Below are positions 56,496 through 64,000 of a stretch of DNA of 64,000 nt, one piece after another. The stretch is taken from NCBI GenBank assembly GCA_963576785.1, contig OY756149.1, forward strand, positions 558,001-622,000, read 5' to 3'. Each line of letters opens with the position of its first letter. Position 1 is the stretch's first letter. The notes beneath the pieces were generated by a model. That model was given only the letters and a program-made list of their open reading frames with translations. It was not told the DNA's origin and did no database searches. The stretch comes from Chlorophyllum brunneum (lineage: Eukaryota > Basidiomycota > Agaricomycetes > Agaricales > Agaricaceae). Made by a program: the position numbers and the translations under genes.

Positions 56496-58360
56496 AGGAC
56501 AAGAAGAACAAGAGGACGAGGAGTGACAATGGCTATTGTTCCTCGACTGTATGGGAAAATTATTTCAACTCCATATGAACGCCCACGGAACAATGGATTG
56601 ATGGCAGGGTCGCTTAGATGACCCCTATTCTTTTCATGTGTTGCTAACATCCTTAGGTAGAGGAAGCATGCTCAAATGATGATTCGGGTTTCCTATGGCA
56701 CATTTTCCTTCAGTAGCAACCACAGTAGTCCGTGAATTCCACCGGGAACGATCCTTAACCGGCGGCTGTGGGGACGATTGTGTTGATCCGGTCTTTTATC
56801 CTAGTTTATCCATCTTTCCCACGGGTTACGGACAATGAAGCACAGAGACCAACGCACAGCAAGGATCCGGGTTCAATTCTGGAACTCGTATCGGTCAAGC
56901 AGAGGCAATACCACCTGTCAACGCCACTAGCTCTCCACAAGCCACGTAAAAAGTCCTGGAAGGACTGGTTTCTGGGTAGCTGACTAGATGTAGCGAGTTG
57001 TCCTTGGTCTTAGCATGCCTCGGAACCCATATAGATCTAGTAACGGTGACTTCACAACCCGGATCCCAATCCCTCTGGTTGGTCCACCTTGGTTCTACAC
57101 ACAGACCATTGCGCCAAGATGACCAGACCCCTTTACCGATAGAGCGTTGACGGTTTCCTCATTGACGTCGGTTCTGATTTCACATCAGAGGGTCTCCTAA
57201 CACAGCGACTCGGACCTCGCTCTTTCTCTGTCTCCATAGGCTTTCGAGAGCGTCTACTCTTCTTCGCCAAAGAACGTCCAATCCGCGCCTCGGAGTGCAG
57301 AGAAGCGATGAGGTATTTACGCCGTCTGGTCGCACGCTGCCTACCAAGTCTTCCTCCCCGATCGTTCGGATTCCGGCATCCGGGATTTCGGAACGATTGT
57401 AACACTCGAGTCGGGATGTCAGCACAAGTCGACTGAGGAATCTGACATTTACTTGACGCTCAGCGTCGAATCCAGTGACAGTGCGCGTACACCGGTGGCG
57501 TGGACCCATCGCATGCTTCATCATCAAACTCGCTTGTCCCTCTAGCGAATGTTTTACTCCCCGAGGAGCGGAAGGAGTCACGAGGAGAACTCGGAGCGTT
57601 AAACCCTGTCTTTCTCCATTCATCCATTAAGGCACTTCGGTAATTAAAAGTTCTGGGCGCTTGGATGTGTTCCGTATGGCTAACAAATCCGGTGAGTACT
57701 CTGGAGTGTTTCAACACTTGTGGTGCTCGTCTGGCAAAGAGCGCGGAGATATCGTTCCTTGCAAACCCATTCGGTGTTTCTCAGGGTCGGCCAACGATAA
57801 CCCGGTTGATGAACGCTTGAGATCATTACCCCCCAGGGGTACATTCTCTCTTCGTCCCGCCAACTTGAGGACGGGCTCCTTCGATTCCAGGCCTCATTCT
57901 ACGTAACATTAGCATGCATCAGACACATAAATATTTTTTTGATAGTGCTCTGCATGCCCAATCAAGTGTAACACTTTTAGCCAACTTCCAAAGAAGCTTG
58001 GTCTACGAAGTCATGTCCCGGAGTCTACTGCCCGCAACCAATTCTGCGGCTCTCCTCTTCATCTAAATTAAGTCTCGTGCTTACTACCCCATCGAAGCCA
58101 GAATAGAATTATAATTGTCACCCCTCCTATTCCGTCTGGATCATTCCCAGGGCTGGTGGCCAACCTGAGCTATGATTAGATGGCATCTATGACTTCAGAC
58201 TCTTGGATTCCGCACCGACGTTGGGGTAATGGTTGAGTTTCCACACGTTTTTGAAATATAAAGCTTAAGACTGGGCTTGGTGGTTTGTTTTTCTCATTCT
58301 GAGCTTCTCTGAAGAGGGGTTGTATCCTTAGTTTTCTCATTGAGGGCTTCTTTGTTTTGA

Positions 58361-58369
58361 GGATAAAAA
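58361..58369 (+). promoter_or_regulatory. TATA-like element of the royal-jelly-family gene
   Basis: GGATAAAAA lies about 50 bp before the ATG at 58419, a common spacing for a fungal TATA-like box. Confidence 0.35.
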
Positions 58370-58418
58370 GGGTGGATGTGAATGTTCGATTTCGATATAC
58401 AACCTTTTTTTGAAACCG

Positions 58419-59951
58419 ATGTGGAGTGTTCTCTTACTTTGCTTTGCTCTGCCAGGAGTGCTGGCTATCACGTTTCAACCTTTGGATGAAAAGCCAGGAC
58501 TTGTCGATAATGGAACGTTTGGACCTGAAATTGAAGTTGTACACTTGTTTCGAGGGGAAGCTCCTATTGGGATTACTATCAGTAAATCCGGTCGCGCATT
58601 CGTGACATTCAATCGGTTATTATTATTATTGGTTCTTGATGATGAAGGCTAATATTTTATTCTAGTGGTGAATTGGACGACAATCCACTCACGTTGGCTG
58701 AAATAGTATCCGACGATGGCGAAGTTGCTTTTCCAAATACAGAATTCAACACACCTCCTGGAGGATTAGTCAACATGACAACTGGTCGAGCTGTAGGAAC
58801 AAGTGATTCGAATCATTTTATTAACGTACAAGGAGCTGTTATCGATTCGAAAGATCGACTTTGGGTGTTGGATACTGGGAGGCCGGTTATTGGTGCAGAT
58901 AATTTATTGGCTTCGCCTGGAGGACCGAAACTTATGGGGTTTGATATTGGGATGAATGCGAGTGAGCCGTTTACGACTGTTGTTTTTCCGGAGAATGTTT
59001 TGCCTCCGACTGGGTATTTGAATGATGTACGGTTTGATTTGACGCCGGGGTTGACGGATTCTGGTGAAGGTGTTGCGTATATTTGTGATAGCGGTGAGTG
59101 TTGTTCAGTTTGGGAAGTGGAATGGATTGAGTTTAAAATTTGTGTAGGTGCTTTTGGAATTATTGTTGTTGACCTTGGGACGGGTGAATCGTGGAGACAT
59201 TTGGATCGATTGGGGATTGTTACACCGACATCGCGATTTCTTCCAACGCTCTTTGGAATCCCCACATTCCTTCAATCACCTCTGATGCCAAGCTTGCATT
59301 ATGAAAATGCAGGAGGTGGCGGTGGTTGTGATGGTTAGTATTCTTCGTTCTCAATATCATGTAACGTAGAGTGTACTGAACATGATGATAGGTTTAGCAA
59401 TCAGCGCCGATGGAAAGTTCATCTACTTTTCTCCTTTGTCAAGTCGTGATCTATACCGAGTTGAAACTTCGGCTTTGAGGGGTAACACCAATAATGATAC
59501 CTTGGCGTTTTTGCGAGCGGCGAACAGTGTGCAGTATATGGGCGAGGTAAGCACTTGTGAAAAGTCTTCCAACAATTACCCTAAATCATAGAATATCATA
59601 GGTCGGTGGACAGGCTGACGGTCTCGAGTCTGATTCCACGGGCAAGATATATCTGAGTAGCCCCGAACACAATGCAATAAACACATTCGATCCGCAAACT
59701 GGTATCCTTTCGCCATTTGTGCGTTCGCCTATGTTAGCATGGCCAGATACACTGAGGTATGTAGTACACTGATATTTTGAGATTTCGAGTCGTTGAAATT
59801 TTTCGTTCCTAGTGTTGCGGATGATGGGTTTATATATGCCACTGTGAACCAGTTGTGGTTGAGTGCTGGATTCCAGGATGGAGTTGATAAGAGGGTCAAG
59901 CCGTTTGCGCTTGTGAGGGCCAAGATTGATGGGGGTCGTGTGTCGCTCTAG
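58419..59951 (+). CDS. Secreted major royal jelly / yellow family protein
   Basis: ATG 58419-58421 begins a signal peptide (MWSVLLLCFALPGVLA). The mature part is a probable six-bladed beta-propeller of the MRJP/yellow family: EVVHLFRGEAPIGITIS, INVQGAVIDSKDRLWVLDTG, GYLNDVRFDLTPG, VAYICDSGAFGIIVVDLGTG, GLAISADGKFIYFSPLSSRDLY, GGQADGLESDSTGKIYLSS and SVADDGFIYATVNQLW. Five short introns are needed, near 58617-58666, 59093-59148, 59334-59392, 59547-59602 and 59756-59814. Stop TAG is at 59949-59951; about 430 residues. Insect members include royal jelly proteins and melanin-pathway yellow proteins; fungal and bacterial members are sporadic and mostly uncharacterised. A Gly-rich patch (GGGGGCDG) sits before the fourth exon. 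The biochemical role is unknown. Confidence 0.82.
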
Positions 59952-60036
59952 TGGAACAAAAGAGACTAGCCTGTTTTGGACGATGTACTACATAAGGGAC
60001 AATGAGGACAATTAGCTATTGTCTGCTGGCTGATGC

Positions 60037-60043
60037 TATATAG
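60037..60043 (+). promoter_or_regulatory. TATA-like element of the mucin-like gene
   Basis: TATATAG about 95 bp before the ATG at 60137; between the two lies a CT-rich leader (CTCTCTCTCCATCCCTCTCTCTC). Confidence 0.35.
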
Positions 60044-60136
60044 CTGCAATGGCGTCTGCTCTCTCTCCATCCCTCTCTCTCTACAGGCCCGGTGCCACGA
60101 CAGCTTTACGATTTCTATCTTCATTCTTTTTACAAC

Positions 60137-61619
60137 ATGTACACCAACCTCCTCGCTCTTCTCTCCTTATTCGCTGCACTCGCTCCTGCAGTCAACTCGG
60201 CTCCTCTCTTTCCGCGCCAAGATGACTTCGTGAAACAGAACGGGCTTGATGCCCAGAAACAGAACCAACAGTTTGTCACCATGAAGCTTACCGATTCTTG
60301 CCGAGGTGCGTCATCGTCAATATTTCTCCGCGGATCATGATTCTTACCCTTAGATCATAGAGGGCAGTGATGCTTGTATCAATGGCGGCTTCGCCCAGTG
60401 TATTGGTGGAAAGTGGAAATTGCAGCCGTGCTCCGGTAACCTCAAGTGTTATGCCCTCCCCCTTCTCAATAGCCCTGGCATCAGCCTTACTTGCGATACC
60501 GATACCGATGCTGCGGCTCGTATCGCTGCTGCTATCGGTGATTCTGCTGCAGCTGGTGCAAGCGTTCCCGCTTCTACTCCCACCTCTTCCCCTGCTGCCT
60601 CCTCCACACCCCCTCCCGCACCTGCACCTGCAGCTAACGATGACTCGGGGGACGATTGCGAAGACGATACTGATGGCACCAACGATCCCAATGGAGGTGA
60701 TGAAGACGATTGTACCGACGATGATACCACCCCACCCGCCTCTAATACCGCTAACGACGATGAAGAGGACGATTGCGGAGATGATGATTCTACTCCTGCA
60801 CCTACCTCTACCGTTGCATCCTCTGCAGCAGCGGTAGCTTCCGCCCTCGGTAATCAAGCTGTTCCTTCCTCCACACCAAGTGCCACACAACAATCTCCGG
60901 CTCCTGCTAGTTCCTCTACTGCGCAGGGTGGTTCCCAATATCGTCGTCAGGCCATGACTCTCGTTCCACCCGCATCCTCTTCCTCGGTCCAGTCTCCAGG
61001 CGTTGAATCCTCGGTCATTCCTACCGCCATCGCCTCTTCTTCCGCAACCTCCTCTGTCACCTCTGCCACTTTTGCAACCCCTTCCGTCAGCTCTGCTGCA
61101 TTCCCTGTTTCCTCCCCCTCCGCGACGGGTACTGTCAATCCCATCACCCTCGTCTCACAATTCAGCACTCCAAGTTCACTTCCTACCATTACTCCCTCGG
61201 CTTCCGCTGCATCTGGAGCTGTTACTATCACCGTCACCTCCACCGTCACTTCCGTCTCCACCTCGGTCCTCGCTAGTGGTGGAAACTGCGTTCCTACTTC
61301 GAGCGCTGCTGTTCCTACAGGAACAACTTCCGCCTCGTCCGGACCCGAACCTGCTATCATTAACATTAGCAGCGGTGTCATTACTTTGACTCCCTCCTCT
61401 ACCGGCGTGCCAGTATCATCGGCCACACCATCTGGCATTGCTGGAACTCTCACTTCTTCATCCTCTGCGAGTTCACAGTTTAGCAGCAGCAGCACCCCAC
61501 CTGCTTTCACTCCTTTTGCTTCAACCTTTGTGCCTACGACCGCTCCTGCACCCACCGGTACCCCTGTTGGTTTACCGTCCAGCGTCCTAGAGCAGTTGAC
61601 TGCGACGATCGGTGCTTAG
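60137..61619 (+). CDS. Secreted mucin-like protein with CBM19-like cysteine module
   Basis: ATG 60137-60139 starts a signal peptide (MYTNLLALLSLFAALAPAVNS). One intron with donor GTGCGTCA and acceptor GATCATAG joins LTDSCR to EGSDACINGG. Residues about 50-115 form a cysteine module: SCREGSDACINGGFAQC, GGKWKLQPCSGNLKCYALPL and GISLTCDTDTDAAARI. The C..GAFAQC..GKW..PC..G..C.ALPL pattern resembles CBM19-like chitin-binding modules of agaricomycete secreted proteins. Next comes an acidic block with three DDC repeats (DDCEDD, DDCTDD, DDCGDD; 60,640-60,790). The last 300 residues are Ser/Thr/Ala/Pro-rich and likely heavily O-glycosylated. No hydrophobic GPI-type tail is present at the end (LEQLTATIGA). 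About 477 residues. A chitin-associated wall or matrix role is inferred. Confidence 0.78.
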
Positions 61620-61777
61620 AATGTGGTGGACGATTAGGTTATTGATATTGCATTGATGGGACTTCACGTTTTCTGGACATGTAGTATGGTTTGCTAGATC
61701 TCATTTCTTTTGTATCAGTACATAAATCACGTCTGCATAATGCATTACGGATCATCATCAACTATACAACAACTATA

Positions 61778-64000
61778 TCAAGCGTCTTCTTTGATCATAT
61801 CTGCGACCTGGTTATAGAGGTCATAAGCTGCGCTGGAGGAAGTTTAAGAGTCGTGTGCATACCTTTTCAGCGATGGCATAAACGGTAGCTTGCGCATGCG
61901 CTCCAAGTTGCATTGGCAAAATCGAAGCATCGGCCTGGTGAACAGAGGACAATCAGCACTTCGTCGTAGAGTAGAACAGACAGCACGCACAATTCGTAAT
62001 CGATCAACACCATAAACCCTCAACCTTTCATCAACAACACCACCTTCCTCCCTCTTCATCATCGGAGCAGTCCCAACCGGATGAAAAGCCGTAACCAACC
62101 CACTCTTAATATACTCTTCCAACTTATCATTATAAACATCCCCAGGCGCAACTTCTTTTGCAATCACTTCGCTAAATGCACCATCTGTTGTACTGACGAC
62201 TTTACGTGCGAGGTTTAATGCTCCGAGGATGGCTTGCGAATCGAATGCGTTGTCTAGAGCGGATAAGTCGATTTCGGGTTTGGATAGGGGGTTGGGGGAA
62301 TTGATGTGGATTGATCCGCGGCTGAAACAGTGGAGGAGGATGATGGAGATACAGAGGTATTGTTTTCCTGGATCTGGTAGAGGTTGGTGGAGGGTTGGAT
62401 AAAAGAATGGGAATGTGAGTAACCTAAAATAAAAGTAAAAATGAGATGAGAGGTTTTGTTGTGATGAGAGTGGTTTTGGGAAACTTACTCGACTTGAGGA
62501 ACGTTTGGATCGGAAAGCCATTCTTGTTGGATTTTACGAACGGATTCTGGGATCTTGTCCCATTTGGTATTGGTGACGGTGTCTCGAAGATTTTGTGCTT
62601 TTTCGAGTTTTTCTAGCGGGAGGAATGCATAGAGACCTGGTGCGGTGGTTAACATTCCTTCTTGTTTCTCAGCGCTATATGTCCCGTTAGCGTTTTCTTA
62701 GAGGTGGGGTGAAGTAATCTCACAATTTCTTGGTTTCCTCTGCGGCTCTGTTGGGGTCCATGCGGATGATGTCGTATGATTCGTGGCCAGGTTTTAACTC
62801 GTATACTGTAAGGATGCCTGGATGGTCCTAAGCAAGCGATTAAGCTCATTCGGAACAGAACCTTGATAACGAAACAGCTAACCTCTGTTGAGAGTATCAA
62901 TTAACTAGAACAATTGGATTGAAAAGATTACTCACGATAGTTTTCTCCAACTCCGGGAAGGTCAACAATCGTTGGTATCCCACATTTATCAAGTATTTTC
63001 TTCTGCCCGATGCCTTGACAAAGATGAGATGGGTTCTGGCAATGATAATCATACTTACCCGAAAGTTCTAGAATTTGTGGAGTTTGAACAGTACCCGCTG
63101 ATAAGACAATCTCTTTCCGAGCCGAGACAGAGTATCTCTTCCCAGCCTTTTCATACTCGACTCCTTCAGCGGTAGGTTTAGTTGTAGAGGTAGTGTTCAA
63201 TTGTATACGTGTTACATGGGCCCCGGTGAGGACTGTCAGGTTCTTCTTGTGTTTGTTTGGCTCGTAGTATGCCTATCCCGGTTGTCGGAAAATACCTCTC
63301 TCAAGATGATTAGAAGTACGTACGGTTGCAGAAGAAATACGAGTCACAGTGTCAGGGTGAACGGACAATGAAGCGGCCCAGGTTCCGATGGTTTCACCTC
63401 CGACCTAGAACAATTTCCGTTGGTAAGTGAGCTCATTTGTATGTTACTAGAACGGCGATTTACAGCTTTCGTGTTATACGGAACGCCAAATTCCTCGAAT
63501 ACTTTGAACCATTGATTATGAAAAGTTGGCATGTAACGGCTAATGGTGTTGATAATGGGACCGGTTCCAAACTCTTTCTCGTCAATCTCAAGGCGGAGAC
63601 TGGCGATTTCCGCCGGAGTGTACGCCAGAGATTGAGACTGAAGGAAGAAGATGTGAGTGAAGCAGACCATGATAATATCAACCCAATGACTTACCTTGAT
63701 GAAGTATTTGAGGAGCTCTGCTGCATTCCAACCTTTGTTCCCGATCCTCTCCAGAGCTACGTAGAAATCTAATGTCAGAATCTGGTAGTTGCGCAGGACG
63801 GGACGGGAGCATACCATCATACTCGCGGGCAGGCGCACTGTTGGGTGTAAGTACGTCCCTCACGCAAGGCACGACATACTCGCGACTCACCGGTTCAGTT
63901 GCATCAAATTGATCTGTGGTATACGGTCAGGGTCACCCACTTGAATACCGAGAGAACCATCCTACCGTGCTAGATCCCCCCAAACCCTTCCCCCTAATTC
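61778..64000 (-). CDS. GMC oxidoreductase (aryl-alcohol/glucose oxidase type), 5' truncated by window edge
   Basis: FAD-dependent GMC enzyme that oxidises alcohols or sugars and makes H2O2 in wood or litter decay. The gene reads leftwards and its start lies beyond 64000, so the N-terminal GxGxxG is not seen. Visible motifs in order: GKGLGGSST (GMC signature 1 region) spliced to INLMQLNRAPAREYD, WNAAELLKYF, TVQTPQILELSGIGQ (signature 2), GVGENY-DHPG, and the catalytic pair: His in TAFHPVGTAPMM and His in MQLGAHAQATVYAIAEK. The last two introns (near 61935-61990 and 61805-61860) lead to a short exon VADMIKEDA and TGA at 61778-61780. At least eleven short introns. Both catalytic histidines are kept, so it is probably active. 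Substrate cannot be assigned from this part. Confidence 0.88.

Larger units (their letters stand above)
56299..58418. other. Divergent intergenic region, about 2.1 kb
   Basis: It holds promoters for the chitinase (left) and the royal-jelly-family gene (right). Moderately long frames at 57,130-57,900 exist on both strands, but none resembles a known protein. Possibly a decayed repeat. Confidence 0.5.

Noticed and set aside
56860..56890. tRNA B-box-like GGTTCAATTC
   Set aside because: The T-arm pairs in only about four positions and no A box or acceptor stem was found upstream.
60288..60938. 216-codon minus-strand frame rich in Gly, Arg, Ser and Ile
   Set aside because: It is the reverse strand of the low-complexity Ser/Asp-rich region of the mucin-like gene, which has a signal peptide and a recognisable cysteine module on the plus strand.

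Overview
The window is nuclear DNA from a filamentous fungus, most likely an agaricomycete (mushroom-forming basidiomycete). The signs are genes split by many introns of about 48-65 bp with GT..AG ends, a tyrosine-kinase-like kinase with an HGD catalytic loop, an IKS-type kinase, a PalB/Rim13 calpain, a GMC oxidoreductase, an expanded F-box/LRR-like family, and large serine/proline-rich proteins. No species can be named. Most coding features are spliced, so coordinates give the span from start to stop codon; introns are described where they matter.

Left part (1-30 kb): the end of a RING-finger protein; then a divergent high-affinity iron uptake pair, permease FTR1 (minus) and multicopper ferroxidase FET3 (plus). 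Their shared 561-bp promoter holds four exact copies of the GATA-type site ATCTGATAA, the clearest regulatory unit in the window. A 4-kb gene-poor stretch follows, then a Ser-rich protein with an RRM-like C-terminus, an 8.3-kb gene-poor block (12.8-21.15 kb), two adjacent protein kinases (TKL type and IKS type), and a PalB/Rim13-like calpain of the ambient-pH pathway on the minus strand.

Middle part (30-54 kb): a diverged serine hydroxymethyltransferase (SHMT) paralogue at 30.9-32.8 kb and the canonical SHMT at 51.6-53.5 kb. The canonical copy has two in-frame starts that could give mitochondrial and cytosolic forms. Between them lie two very large low-complexity proteins (1,482 and 1,427 residues, the second a long charged helix ending in a J-domain-like HPD motif) and three related F-box/LRR-like genes on the minus strand.

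Right part (54.6-64 kb): four consecutive genes that look secreted or extracellular in role: a GH18 chitinase, a major-royal-jelly/yellow-family protein, a mucin-like protein with a CBM19-like cysteine module and acidic DDC repeats, and a GMC oxidoreductase that runs off the right edge.

Best leads for follow-up: the iron-GATA bidirectional promoter, the SHMT paralogue, the Asn-to-Asp change at the calpain triad position, the coiled-coil/HPD protein and the acidic secreted protein. I saw no CRISPR array, intact transposon, rRNA or convincing tRNA gene.
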